Shown piece by piece: positions 1 through 10,518 of a stretch of DNA of 64,000 nucleotides. Positions within the stretch are counted from its first letter, which is position 1. Every line of letters begins with the position of its first letter. Origin of the DNA: Myotis daubentonii (Eukaryota; Chordata; Mammalia; Chiroptera; Vespertilionidae); NCBI RefSeq assembly GCF_963259705.1, contig NC_081844.1:25374294-25438293 (forward strand). Direction: 5' to 3'. Position numbers and translations under genes: made by a program. The notes below the pieces were generated by a model, which did not search any database, was not told the origin of the DNA, and saw nothing but the letters and a program-made list of their open reading frames with translations.

Positions 1-169
1 AGGGGTAAGTAGCCAATGTTACATTGACTGACCCAACTAGAAATCACACCTTCTTTTGACAATTCCTTCATATACAGCAGAGTTTTCCCAAATGCCAAGG
101 TATAGGAGAGGTCCTGGGGCTATGCTCCACCCTGACAATCCCACCTGGTGACTCTCACCCCTCCCCCAG

Positions 170-405
170 GTGCTGTGCGCCATCATCGCGGGTGCCTTAC
201 ACTATCTCTACCTGGCCTCCTTCACCTGGATGCTGCTGGAGGGCCTGCACCTCTTCCTCACCGCGCGCAACCTGACGGTGGTCAACTACTCCAGTGTGAG
301 CAGGTTCATGAAGAAGTTCATGCTCCCTGTGGGCTACGGAGTCCCAGCTGTGATTGTGGCCATTTCTGCAGCATCCAGGCCTCACCTTTATGGAACACCT
401 GCTCC
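170..405 (+). CDS. Adhesion GPCR (ADGRE/EMR family) exon, TM3-TM4
   Basis: Internal exon of an adhesion G-protein-coupled receptor of the EGF-TM7 (EMR) subfamily, a leukocyte surface receptor group. It follows a polypyrimidine tract and AG at 168-169 and ends before GTAAG at 406. The 78 codons read as TM3 ([17 protein letters not shown]), intracellular loop 2 ([13 protein letters not shown]) and TM4 ([19 protein letters not shown]). The exon ends two bases into a codon, and the first base of the exon at 10886 completes it. Upstream exons (EGF repeats, GAIN domain, TM1-2) lie outside the window. The TM region and tail resemble ADGRE2/ADGRE3 more than ADGRE1, but the exact orthologue cannot be settled here. 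Confidence 0.9.
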
Positions 406-537
406 GTAAGGGCAAATTCCCGTTTCTTTTTCTTCTTCCCCAGGAGCATGGCTTTGTGGAACCAACAGAGCATTCTGATTATGACAGATCATATGAATAG
501 AGACAATAAGTGATGATGCTTAGGGCATCTTTCTGAT

Positions 538-834
538 GCCTATATAATAAAATGCTAATATGCAAATCAAGCAAACAGTGGGGCTACCAGTAGCTATGAT
601 GCACACTGACCACCAGGGGGCAGATGCTCAACGCAGGAGCTGCACCCTGGTGATCAATGAGCTCCCACTGACCTCTCCTGCCTCCATGGCAGCGCTAAGG
701 ACCCCTCGGGGGATGTCCGACTGACATCTTAGGGGAGCAGGCCTAAACCAGCAGTCAGTCATCTTCTGAGGGGTCCCAGACTGTGAGTGACCCCCCCTCC
801 CCCAGTGCACAAAGATTGTGCACTGGGCCTCTAG
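538..834 (+). mobile_element. HeliBat-type non-autonomous Helitron
   Basis: It begins with the Helitron 5' motif CCTATATAATAAAA and ends GTGCAC...GTGCAC hairpin, GGGCCTCTAG, followed by T. It shares internal sequence (ATGCACACTGACCACCAGGGGGCAG) with the copies at 48864 and 58430. It encodes nothing. It lies in the ADGRE intron. Confidence 0.88.
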
Positions 835-1065
835 TTTATAATAATTAAGAAGAATGTCTCTAAAACTCTCCTTGAAATATCAAAGGTGTCATGACAAAGG
901 TGCTTAGGACATCATTATAAACAATTTAATTTCCCTTAAATAGTACAGGTTGTTCTTAATTTATGTTTGGAAAAATATAACTGATTTAAATAATCCTGAA
1001 CTATAGATTGTCACATAGTTGAGATCTACATGATGCTTACTCTGTGCCAGACACTTTTAAACTGT

Positions 1066-1080
1066 TTATTTCAGAGGGAA

Positions 1081-1133
<53 letters not shown>

Positions 1134-1299
1134 AATGATGAGAGAGAAACTAATCATTGATTGGCTGCTTCCTGAGGCACTCCCCACACTGCGAATTGAG
1201 CCCACAAATGGAGAATAGAACTGTGACCTCCTAACTGGGAATCAAACCGTGACCTTCTCGTTATAGGTCGATGCTCAACCACTGAGCCATGCTGGATGG
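1066..1299 (-). mobile_element. Ves SINE
   Basis: tRNA-derived SINE on the minus strand. The plus strand shows the reversed box region ending CCACTGAGCCATGCTGG. It contains an expanded (GA)n tract. Confidence 0.85.
1084..1131. repeat. (GA)n microsatellite inside a Ves SINE
   Basis: About 24 perfect GA dinucleotides, expanded from the GA-rich segment normally present in Ves. Confidence 0.95.
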
Positions 1300-1324
1300 A
1301 CTGAGCCAGGCATTTTTGTATCTC

Positions 1325-1526
1325 TTTTTTAAAAATATATGTTTCTATTGATTTTTAGAGACAGAGGAGGGAAAGAGAGAGATAGAAACACCGATGGGCT
1401 GCCTCCTGTGTGCCCCATACTGGGGTTGGAGCCCACAACCCAGGCATGTGTCCTGACTGAGAATCAAACCAGCAACCTCTCAGTGCATAGGATGATGTTC
1501 AATCCACTGAGCCATACCAGCCAGGC
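1325..1526 (-). mobile_element. Ves SINE
   Basis: Minus-strand Ves from the A-rich tail to the tRNA-like head (CCACTGAGCCATACCAGCCAGG). Its distal part is also present in duplication copy B at 3952-4098. Confidence 0.87.
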
Positions 1527-1767
1527 TGTGCCAGGCATTTTTTAAACCATTTTTATCTCAGTTAACGCAATTCATCTTCACACCAATACTGTGATCTAGA
1601 CACTGTGATTTGACCCATTTTACACATAAGTCAATCAAGGCACAAAAAGTTTAAATAAATGCCCAAAGGGGCACAGCTAGTAAGTAGCAGAACTGGGATT
1701 CAAATCAAGGGAGTCATTCTCCAGAGCTTGCACTCTTTTATTGTCAGCTTTTTACACTAGGTTTAAT

Positions 1768-2582
1768 GTGTTCAAGGTTCATGATGTTGTAGCAAGCATC
1801 ATGACCTGTGGGCTATGGGGTCCCATCTGTGATTGGGCCATTTCTGCAGCTTCCAGGCCTCACCTAGAATTGTTGTTGTTGCTGGTATTGTTGTTTTGTA
1901 AATAATATTCCATTATATAGATATATCACATTTTTTATCCATCCAACAGATGATAAACATTTTGATTGTTTCCGTTTTTTTACTACGATGAAAAATGCTG
2001 ATATAAATATATAAGTACAAATTAAAATATTTTTAATTGTATTTATTGGGATGACATTGGTTAATAACATTATATATGTTTTAAGTGTACAGTTCTATAA
2101 TACATAATCTGTACATTGCATTGTATGTTTACCATCCAAAGTCAAATCTCCTTCCATCAACCTGTATTTCCCCTTTACTACCTCCTCCAACCCCTCTTTC
2201 CCTCTGGTAACCAGCATACTGTTGTCTGTGTCTATTTTTTTGTTTGTTTGCTTGTCTTGTTTGTTCATTTTTGCTTTCAGTTTTGTATTTTACATATGAG
2301 TGAAATCATAGGATTCTTGATTTATTTCTGCCTGAATTGTATCGCTTAGCATGATATTCTCAAGATCCATCTATGTTGCACAAAGACAGAACTTCACGTT
2401 TCCTTATGGCGGAGTAGTATTCCATTGTATATAATAAGAACATCTTCTTTATCCAACCATTTATTGAAGGACACTTTGGTTGTTCCCATGTCTTGTCCAT
2501 CATGAATAGTACTGCAATGAACATAGTCATGCGTATATATTTGTGAATAAATGTTTCAGTAATTTAGGATAGATATCCAGAG
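1768..2582 (-). mobile_element. L1 fragments, minus strand (copy A)
   Basis: Reverse-strand L1 ORF2 C-terminus at 1768-2019 (MFIAAFF-type motif, KKRKQSKCLSSVGWIK). A second L1 3' end with its ORF2 C-terminus follows at 2020-2582. All frames are broken. Confidence 0.8.
1806..1865 (+). pseudogene. ADGRE exon fragment (copy A)
   Basis: About 60 bp closely match the end of the exon at 170-405 (CTGTGGGCTATGGGGTCCC ... GCATTTCTGCAGCTTCCAGGCCTCACCT type), with a one-base loss near GATTGGGCC that shifts the frame. Both sides are L1 sequence. There is no splice donor after it. Confidence 0.8.
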
Positions 2583-2755
2583 GCTACCCACTGAATGGGA
2601 GAAGGTATTTGCAAACAACACTTCTGATAAGGGGTTAATATCTAAAATATATAAAGAATTCATACAATTCAACAACAACAATGACAATCTAAATAAAAAA
2701 TGGGCAGAGGACCTGAATAGACATTTCTCCCAAGAAGACATACAAATGAGGGCAT
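2583..2755 (+). mobile_element. Inverted 5' part of an L1 (copy A)
   Basis: Plus-strand ORF2 sequence ([15 protein letters not shown], then [18 protein letters not shown]) is joined head-on to minus-strand L1. It comes from a more 5' part of ORF2, as expected from twin priming. Confidence 0.8.
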
Positions 2756-2756
2756 T

Positions 2757-3005
2757 GAGCCCTGGCCAGTTTTGCTCAGTGGATAGAGCGTCAGCCCAAG
2801 GACTGAAGTGCCCCAGGTTCAATTCTGGTCAAGGGCTCCTACCTTGGTTGCAGGTTCCCCAACCTTGATTGGAGGTACATGCAGGAGGCTACCATTCGAT
2901 GTATCCCTCTCGCATCACTGTTTCTCTCTGTCTCTCTGCCACTCCTTCTCCCACTTTCTTTAAAAATCCATGGAAAATATCCTTGAGTGAGGATTGACAA
3001 CAAAA
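2757..3005 (+). mobile_element. Ves SINE (GTGAGGATT tail subtype)
   Basis: Head GCCCTGGCCAGTTTTGCTCA with box A/B-like segments. The tail ends ATCCTTGAGTGAGGATTGAC. Confidence 0.88.
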
Positions 3006-3006
3006 A

Positions 3007-3186
3007 TAAAAATATATTTTTTTTAAATGAGGGGGTTGGAGAAAGAAAGAGACAGATCAATTTGTTGTTCCATTTATTTATGCATTTGTTGGTTGATTCT
3101 TGTATGTGCCCTGACCCAGGATTGAACCTGCTACTTTGGTGCATTGGGACCACACACCAACCAACTGAGCCACCCAGTCAGGGCCT
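3007..3186 (-). mobile_element. Ves-like SINE
   Basis: Minus-strand SINE with head CCAACTGAGCCACCCAGTCAGGGC. It abuts the preceding plus-strand Ves tail to tail. Confidence 0.8.
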
Positions 3187-3751
3187 TAGACAAGTTCTTG
3201 TTGACACCACCTGAAATCACAGCCTTAGGCAGTGATTTTGACAATCCCCTAGGGGCAGGCTGTTTTGTCTCTCACTGAGATGAGCTTTCAGTGGAATAAA
3301 ATATACACCAAATTTGGAGAAGACAGGGTTCCTGGAGAACTAAAGGGTCAGAAGAAAATACTGACTGTGCTCTGGGGATAATGATGATGCTTTCAAAGAA
3401 GCTCCAAAAAATGTCAGCTCTCCCTGTTGTCTGCAAAGCCATCAGCTTTTGGCGGCCTCACCACTAAGCTGGGGAGAGGAGTGGAAAGAGTTCAGAGCTG
3501 AAACACCACAGAGTCCCTCCTCACCAATCTTACCAAGCTTCGGCAGTTTCTCTCACATGGACTATTTCAGTTTGTTCTGTGGCTTCGGGTAGTTGTCAGA
3601 GTTTTGAAATGGCTGGTCTTGGCTGTTTTGCTTATGCATTTGTTGTTTTCAGAAGGAGAGCAAGTCTGCACACTTACATTCAGGAAGTCAGTCTCGCAGA
3701 AGCTGCACTCTTACCCACAACATGCTGCTCAAACTCACATGCGCCTGCATC

Positions 3752-3951
3752 NNNNNNNNNNNNNNNNNNNNNNNNNNNNNNNNNNNNNNNNNNNNNNNNN
3801 NNNNNNNNNNNNNNNNNNNNNNNNNNNNNNNNNNNNNNNNNNNNNNNNNNNNNNNNNNNNNNNNNNNNNNNNNNNNNNNNNNNNNNNNNNNNNNNNNNNN
3901 NNNNNNNNNNNNNNNNNNNNNNNNNNNNNNNNNNNNNNNNNNNNNNNNNNN
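3752..3951. other. Assembly gap, exactly 200 N
   Basis: A run of 200 N, a conventional placeholder length. The real size is unknown. It hides the right end of copy A and the left end of copy B. Any reading frame across it is meaningless. Confidence 1.
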
Positions 3952-4098
3952 AGAAACATGGATGGGCTGCCTCCTGTGTGCCCCATACTGGGGATGGAGC
4001 CCACAACCCAGGCATGTGTCCTGACTAGGAATCAAACCAGCAACCTCTCGGTGCATAGGATGATGTTCAATCCAATGAGCCATACCAGCCAGGCTGTG
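3952..4098 (-). mobile_element. Ves SINE, cut by the gap
   Basis: Copy B counterpart of the Ves at 1325-1526. The tail half is lost in the gap. Confidence 0.85.
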
Positions 4099-4315
4099 CC
4101 AGGCATTTTTTTAACCATTTTTATCTCAGTTAACGCAATTCATCTACACACCAATACTGTGAACTAGACACTGTGATTTTACCCATTTTACAGATAAGTC
4201 TATTGAGGCACAAAGAGTTTAAATAATGCCCAAAGGGGCACAGCTAGTAAGTAGCAGAAACTGGGATTCAAATCAAGGGAGTCATTCTCCAGAGCTTGCA
4301 CTCTTTTATTGTCAG
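4099..4315 (+). repeat. MIR SINE (copy B)
   Basis: Counterpart of the MIR segment at 1527-1740. Confidence 0.65.
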
Positions 4316-4340
4316 CTTTTTATACTAGGTTTTAATGTGT

Positions 4341-5164
4341 TCAAGGTTCATCATGTTGTAGCAAGCATCATGACCTGGTGGGCTATGGGGGTCCCGTCAG
4401 TGTTGTGGCCATTTCTGCAGCTTCCAGGCCTCACCTAGAATTGTTGTTGTTGCTGGTATTGCTGTTTTGTAAATAATATTCCATTATATAGATATATCAC
4501 ATTTTTTATCCATCCAACAGATGATAAACACTTTGATTGTTTCCATTTTTTTACTATGATGAAAAATGCTGCTATAAACATACACGTACAAATTAAAATA
4601 TTTTTCATTGTATTTATTGGGGTGACATTGGTTAATAACATTATATATGTTTTAAGTGTACAGTTCTATAATATATAATCTGTATATTGCATTGTATGTT
4701 TACCATCCAAAGTCAAATCTCCTTCAATCAACCTATATTTTCCCCTTTAACCCTTTACTACCTCCTCCCACCCCTCTTTCCCTCTGGTAACTACCATACT
4801 ATTGTCTGTGTCTATGATTTTTTGTTTGTTTGCTTGTCTTGTTTGTTCATTTTTGCTTTCAGTTTTGTATTTTACATATGAGTGAAATCATAGGATTCTT
4901 GATTTATTTCTGCCTGAATTGTATCACTTAGCATGATATTCTCAAGATCCATCTATGTTGCACAAAGACAGAACTTCATGTTTCCTTATGGCAGAGTAGT
5001 ATTCCATTTTATATAATAAGTACATCTTCTTTATCCAACCATCTATCGAAGGACACTTTGGTTGTTTCCATGTCTTGTCCATCATGAATAATGCTGCAAT
5101 GAACATAGCCAAGCGTATATATTTGTGAATAAATGTTTTAAAAATTTCAGGTAGATATCCAAAG
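4341..5164 (-). mobile_element. L1 fragments, minus strand (copy B)
   Basis: Counterpart of 1768-2582. A minus-strand ORF2 C-terminus (TCMFIAAFFIIVKKWKQSKC) remains open for 68 codons only. Confidence 0.8.
4376..4436 (+). pseudogene. ADGRE exon fragment (copy B)
   Basis: Same exon-derived piece as in copy A but without the one-base loss, so it still reads VGYG...[12 protein letters not shown] in frame. It has no acceptor or donor and sits inside L1 sequence. Confidence 0.8.
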
Positions 5165-5337
5165 GCAATCCATTGAATGGGAGAAGGTATTTGCAAACAA
5201 CACTTCTAATAAGGGGTTAATATCTAAAATATATAAAGAATTCATACAATTCAACAACAACAACAACAACAATCCAAATAAAAAATGGGAAGAGGACTTG
5301 AATAGACATTTCTCCCAAGAAGACATACAAATGGGGG
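5165..5337 (+). mobile_element. Inverted 5' part of an L1 (copy B)
   Basis: Counterpart of 2583-2755, with an expanded CAA run (AACAACAACAACAACAAC). Confidence 0.8.
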
Positions 5338-5338
5338 C

Positions 5339-5588
5339 GTTGAGCCCTGGCTGGTTTGGCTCAGTGGATAGAGTGTTGGCCCAAGGACTGAAGTGCCCCA
5401 GGTTCAATTCTGGTAAAGGGATCCTACCTTGGTTGCAGGTTCCCCAACCTTGATTGGAGGTACATGTAGGAAGCAATCAATCAATGTATCCCTCTCACAT
5501 CACTGTTTCTCTCTGTCTCTCTGCCTCTCCTTCTCCCTTCCACTCTCTTTAAAAATCAATGGAAAAATATGCTTGAGGTGAGGATTAA
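5339..5588 (+). mobile_element. Ves SINE (copy B)
   Basis: Counterpart of 2757-3005, head GCCCTGGCTGGTTTGGCTCA. Confidence 0.88.
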
Positions 5589-5599
5589 CAACAAAAATA

Positions 5600-5780
5600 A
5601 AAATATATATATTTTTTTAAAGGAGGGGGTTGGAGAAAGAAAGAGAGAGACCAATTTGTTGTTCCATTTATTTATGCATTTGTTGGTTGATTCTTGTATA
5701 TGCCCTGACCTGGGATTGAACCTGCTACTTTGGTGCATTGGGACCACACACCAACCAACTGAGCCACCCAGCCAGGGCCT
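5600..5780 (-). mobile_element. Ves-like SINE (copy B)
   Basis: Counterpart of 3007-3186. Confidence 0.8.
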
Positions 5781-5877
5781 TAGACAAGTTCTTGTTGACA
5801 CCACCTGAAATCACAGACTTAGGCAGTTAGCAAAGTTATTGACAGGCATTTGCTATTATTTTGACAATGCCCTAGGG

Positions 5878-6113
5878 CAGTGATGGCGAATCTATGACAC
5901 ACGTGTCAGAGGTGACACATGAACTCATTTTTTTTGGTTGATTTTTCTTTGTTAAATGGCATTTAAATATATAAAATAAATATCAAAAATATAAATCTTT
6001 GTTTTACTATGGTTGCAAATATCAAAAAATTTCTATATGTGACACAGCACCAGAGTTAAGTTAGGGTTTTTCAAAATGCTGACACGCCGAGGTCAAAATG
6101 TTCACCATCACTG
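5878..6113. mobile_element. Non-autonomous hAT, 236 bp
   Basis: Terminal inverted repeats CAGTGATGG / CCATCACTG flanked by a perfect 8-bp duplication CCCTAGGG (5870-5877, 6114-6121). Copy A at 3247-3254 has the single, unfilled CCCTAGGG. The same family occurs at 50085, 56970 and 61968. Confidence 0.95.
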
Positions 6114-6734
6114 CCCTAGGGGCAGGCTGTTTGTCTCTCACTGAGATGAGCTTTCAGTGGAATAAAATATACACCAAATTTGGAGAAGACAGGGTTCCTG
6201 GAGAACTAAAGGGTCAGAACAAAATACTGACTGTGCTCTGGGGATAATGATGATGCTTTCAAAGAAGCTCCAAAAAATGTCAGCTCTCCCTGTTGTCTGC
6301 AAAGCCATCAGCTTTTGGCGGCCTCGCCACTAAGCTGGGGAGAGAAGGAGTGGAAAGAGTTCACAGTTGAAACACCACAGAGTCCTTCCTCACCAATCTT
6401 ACCAAGCTTCGGCAGTTTCTCTCCGATGGACTATTTCAGTTTGTTCTGTGGCGTCGAGTAATTGTCAGAGTTTTGAAATTGTTGGTCTTAGTTGTTTTGC
6501 TTAAGCATTTGTTGTTTTCAGGACATCAAGTCTGCACACTTACATTCAGGAAGTCAGTCTCGCAGAAGCTGCACTCTTACCCACAACATGCTGCTCAAAC
6601 TCACATGCGCCTGCATCAGCTCAACTCTAGAGAGATTCCTTCTTGGACACATCAGTTCTTTCCTGCTTACATTTTCCTCAGTGTATATTTCAATGTCCTA
6701 CTACACTCTCCATTGACCTGAAATGTCCTCTGTA

Positions 6735-6856
6735 CAGGCGTAGGCAAAAAAAGGTTTACAATTGTTGGTATGGAAAATAATACAATAATTAATAATAGTA
6801 CCAGAATAAACTGTTTCACATACACACAACTGTAAGCCTACTTTTGCCCACCCCTG
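6735..6856. mobile_element. Mariner-like MITE, 122 bp
   Basis: Inverted ends CAGGCGTAGGCAAAA / TTTTGCCCACCCCTG with inner TTTACAATTG / CAACTGTAAG, and TA on the left side. It has no coding capacity. Confidence 0.7.
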
Positions 6857-7092
6857 TTCCTTACCCTCATGTGGATCAAGAGTGAATTCTGTCAGTTTAT
6901 CAGTAAAACCTTAAGCAATAGACTTAAGCCCTTTACACTTCAGTTACAAACCTGTAAACATAAGAGAACTTCTGTTTTGCACTGTTGTTAAAATTAAGTG
7001 GAACAACTCAACAACAAAAGACAACCCAATTTAAAAATGGACAAAAGAAAAAGAGGACTTACGTAATACTTTCAACAATAAAGATTTAAATA

Positions 7093-7290
7093 GCCTAGCC
7101 GGTATGGCTCAGTGGTGGAGGGTTGACCTAGGAACCAGGAGGTCCTCAGTTCGATTCCCAGATCAGGGCACATGCCCGGATTGCAGGCTAGATCCCCATT
7201 GTGGGGCTGATCGATGATTCTCTCTCATCATGGATGTTTCTATCTCTCTCTCCCACTCCTTTTGTCTCTGAAATCAATTTTTAAAAAATT
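7093..7290 (+). mobile_element. Ves SINE
   Basis: Head GCCTAGCCGGTATGGCTCA; box-B-like GTTCGATTCCC. Confidence 0.88.
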
Positions 7291-7496
7291 TAAGATTTAA
7301 ATAAATAAAATAAAAAATAAATAAATGAAAATGGACAGAAGATTTGAATAGACAATTCTTCCAAGATATGTGAATGACCAGTGAGTGTATGAAAAGTTGC
7401 TCAACATCATCACTCATTATGAAAACGAAAATCAAAAACATCAAAATAAGATGTCACTTCACAGCGATTAGTTTAAAGGGTTAAAATAAAAAAACA

Positions 7497-7735
7497 GCCC
7501 TAGTTGGTTTGGCTCAGTGGATAGAGCATTGGCCTGCGAACCAAAGGGTCCTGGGTCAATTCACATCAAGAGCACATGCCTTGGTTGCAGGCTCCTCCCA
7601 GGCACTGGTCTGGAGCGCATGCAGAAAGCAACCATTCAATGTTTTTGTCTCACATCGATGTTTCTCTCTGTCTTTCCCTCTCTCTTCCACTATCCCTAAA
7701 AAAATCAATGGGAAAATATCCTCAGGTGAGTAATA
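7497..7735 (+). mobile_element. Ves SINE (GTGAG tail subtype)
   Basis: Head GCCCTAGTTGGTTTGGCTCA; ends ATCCTCAGGTGAGTAATAAC. Confidence 0.88.
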
Positions 7736-7992
7736 ACAAAAATAATAAGAAGAATTTTAAAAAAGATTATTCAGCCATAAAAACATGCTGCAACATGGAT
7801 TAACCATGATTGAAAACATGCTAGGTGACAGAATCCAGTCATAAAATACCACATATTGTATGATTCCATTAATGTCCAAAATAGGCAAATCCATAGAGAC
7901 AGAAAGTAGATTACTGATGCTGTGGGGCTACGGTGGGCGGTGGGGTTCATGGAAGCAGGAATGAGGAGTGACTGCTAGTATGAATGAGGTTT

Positions 7993-10250
7993 TTTTTGGT
8001 GTTTTTTTTTAATTAAATCTTTATTGTTCAGATTATTACATTTGTTCCTCTTTTTCCCCCCCATAACTCCCCTCCTCCCAGTTCCCACCCCACCCTCCGC
8101 CCTCACTCCCCACCCACTGTCCTCATCCATAGGTGCACGATTTTTGTCCAGTCTCTTCCCACATCTCCCACACCCCTTTCCCCCCCAAGAATAGTCAGTC
8201 CATTCCCTTTCTGTATCCCTGATTCTATTATAATCGACAGTTCATTCTGTTCATCAGATTATTTATTCACTTGATTTTTAGATTCACTTGTTGATAGATG
8301 TGTATTTGTTGTTCATAATTTGTATCTTTACCTTTTTCTTCTTCTTCCTCTTCTTAAAGGATACCTTTCAGCATTTCATATAATACTGGTTTGGTGGTGA
8401 TGAACTCCTTTAGCTTTTTCTTATCTGTGAAGCTCTTTATCTGACCTTCAATTCTGAATGATAGCTTTGCTGGGTAAAGTAATCTTGGTTGTAGGTTCTT
8501 GCTATTCATCACTTTGAATATTTCTTGCCACTCCCTTCTGGCCTGCATAGTTTCTGTTGAGAAATCAGCTGACAGTCGTATGGGTACTCCCTTGTAGGTA
8601 ACTGAGTTTCTTTTTCTTGCTGCTTTTAAGATTCTCTCTTTGTTTTTTACTCTTGGCATTTTAATGATGATGTGTCTTGGTGTGGTCCTCTTTGGATTCC
8701 TTTTGTTTGGGGTTCTCTGTGCTTCCTGGACTTGTAAGTCTATTTCTTTTACCAGGTAGGGGAAGTTTTCTGTCATTATTTCTTCAAATAGGTTTTCAAT
8801 ATCTTGCTCTCTCTCTCTTCTTCTGGCATCCCTATAATTCAGATGTTGGTACGCTCGAAGCTGTCCCAGAGGCTCCTTACACTATCTTCGTATTTTTGGA
8901 TTCTTTTTTCATTTTGCTTTTCCGGTTGGATGTTTTTTGCTTCTTCACATTTCAAATCTTTGACTTGATTCTTGCAATCCTCTGGTCTGCTGTTTGGAGT
9001 CTGTATAATATTCTTTATTTCAGTCAGTGTATGCTTAATTTCTAGTTGGTCCTTTATCACAACATCAAGGGTCTCACTAGATTTCTTGAGGATCTCACTA
9101 AATTTATCGGCGGTTTCTAGAAAGTTCTTGAAAAATCTAAAAGTGTGGTTTTGAACTCTATATCCAGTAATTTGCTGTCCTCCATTTCTGTCATTTGTGT
9201 CCTGTTTCTTTGTCTCAGCATTTTTTATGCTTCACTGTGTTGATAGAGTGGCTTTCTGTGCTAAGTGTCCTATAGGGCCCGGTAGCTCAGCCTCCCCAAT
9301 TACCTGAGGTAGACACTCTTGGTGCACCCCCTTGTGGGCTTTGTGCACAGTCTTGTTGTAGTTAAGCCTTGATTGTTGTAGATAACACTGGGAGGATTTG
9401 ACCTCCAGGCTAATTGGCTGTGAGAATCAGCTGTGTCTACGGTTGGAGAACTTCTGTGCTGAAGACACCCTATGGGGCAAGACTTGCTTCAGTGGGGCTT
9501 TGGTGCTCACTGAGTCTGCCCCCTGAGTGTGTCCCTTATGGATCTGCGGAGATATAATTGGATGGTCCCACTCTGACCATTGGGTACACTGGCTCTTGGA
9601 TCTAAGAAGGTGCTAATCTAGCCTCTGCCTGAGGCTACCCTGCAGAATCCAGCTGTAAAGCAATGCAAGTTGCCCTGGGACCTTGGGAAGCTTCAGTTTG
9701 TTAAGTAATTTTCAGTTTACAAAGGGCCGGGCCTTTCATAGGCAAAAGCCTCCGTGCACAGCTTGGGCGGGGTGGAGACCCAGGGGATCAACTGGGCGGA
9801 CAGAGCGTGCAGTATGGCTAGTCTCAATCCTGTCCTCAGAGGCCCCAGCAATCGCTGCGTGTGCCTCCAAGAGAAAGCTGCCCTCGAGTTCCGACTGATG
9901 CCACACCATCCTGTTTCTCCCGTATGAGTCTGGGTCCCCAGAGACTCGCCCGGAACTGGATCTCAGAGCCTGAGACTCCCTCCCGATTGAAAAAGACAAT
10001 CATGACCTCAGCTGCCAGCCCTCTCCACATGCACCTCCGCACCTTTGTATTTTACTTCTGTACCGCACCTCCTCTGAGTCTTGGTATGCTTTTCTCTTTC
10101 CTTCTAGTTGTAGAATTTCCACTCAGCCAGCCTTGCTGTGGTTCTGGATGATGTCTGTTCCATCTTCTAGTTGTATTTTTAAAGTGCTTGTGCGAGGCAG
10201 CAATCTCTGGTGTTTACCTATGCCTCCATCTTAGTTTCTCCTCTGTGATC
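7993..10250 (-). mobile_element. HAL1 (half-L1) retrotransposon, near full length
   Basis: On the minus strand: a 5' end with an AAGATGGAGGCATAGG motif at 10207-10235, an L1-like 5' UTR, a decayed ORF1, then a short 3' UTR and poly(A) at about 8010. There is no ORF2. The flanks share TGAATGAG (7981-7988, 10251-10258), consistent with target-primed insertion. HAL1s are L1-derived elements that keep ORF1 only and use L1 ORF2p in trans. Confidence 0.85.
8354..9225 (-). pseudogene. HAL1 ORF1, broken
   Basis: L1 ORF1p-type RNA-binding protein remnant. An open 140-codon block (8354-8776) holds the C-terminal domain (RLSADFSTETMQARREWQEI; LQPRLLYPAKLSFRIEGQIK). A 73-codon block (8839-9060) holds part of the coiled coil. 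Frameshifts and stops separate them. Confidence 0.85.
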
Positions 10251-10324
10251 TGAATGAGTTTCTTTTAGAGGAGTTGGAAATGTTCTAAAGTTAGATTGTG
10301 GTGATGATCACACAACACTATAAT

Positions 10325-10518
10325 TTTTTTAAAAATATATTTTTATTGATTTCAGAGAGGAAGGGAGAGGTAGAGAGAGACAGAAACATCAATGATGAGA
10401 ATCATTGATTGGATGCCTCTTGCACACCCCCTACTGGGGATGGAGACTGCAACCTGGGCATGTGCCCTTTCAGTCCGCAGGCCGATGCTCTATCCACAGA
10501 GCCAAACAAGCTAGGGCA
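10325..10518 (-). mobile_element. Ves SINE
   Basis: Minus-strand Ves with A-tail at 10325 and head CCACAGAGCCAAACAAGCTAGGGC. Confidence 0.88.

Larger units (their letters stand above)
1022..1740 (+). repeat. MIR SINE, split by two Ves SINEs
   Basis: MIR-like sequence (CTCTGTGCCAGACACTTTTA, then a CATTTTACA and CACAGCTAGTAAGTAG core) is interrupted by Ves insertions at 1066-1299 and 1325-1526. Confidence 0.65.
1384..3751. repeat. Tandem segmental duplication, copy A
   Basis: The run from the Ves at 1384 to 3751 recurs in the same order at 3952-6616: MIR, exon fragment, L1, inverted L1, Ves plus, Ves minus, then non-repeat DNA. Divergence is a few percent by eye. Copy A lacks the hAT present in copy B. 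It ends at an assembly gap, so its true end is unknown. Confidence 0.9.
3952..6616. repeat. Tandem segmental duplication, copy B
   Basis: Colinear with 1384-3751. About 10 substitutions are visible in a 240-bp comparison of the L1 section. Copy B carries a hAT at 5878-6113 and about 30 bp around 5825-5855 that copy A lacks. Copy A ends CATGCGCCTGCATC, and the same string ends near 6616. Confidence 0.9.

Noticed and set aside
1030..1218. Small protein with an Arg-Glu repeat
   Set aside because: Translation of the (GA)n tract in a Ves SINE.
3579..4167. Open frames of 89-187 codons across the gap
   Set aside because: They consist mostly of undetermined bases; the reading is not real sequence.
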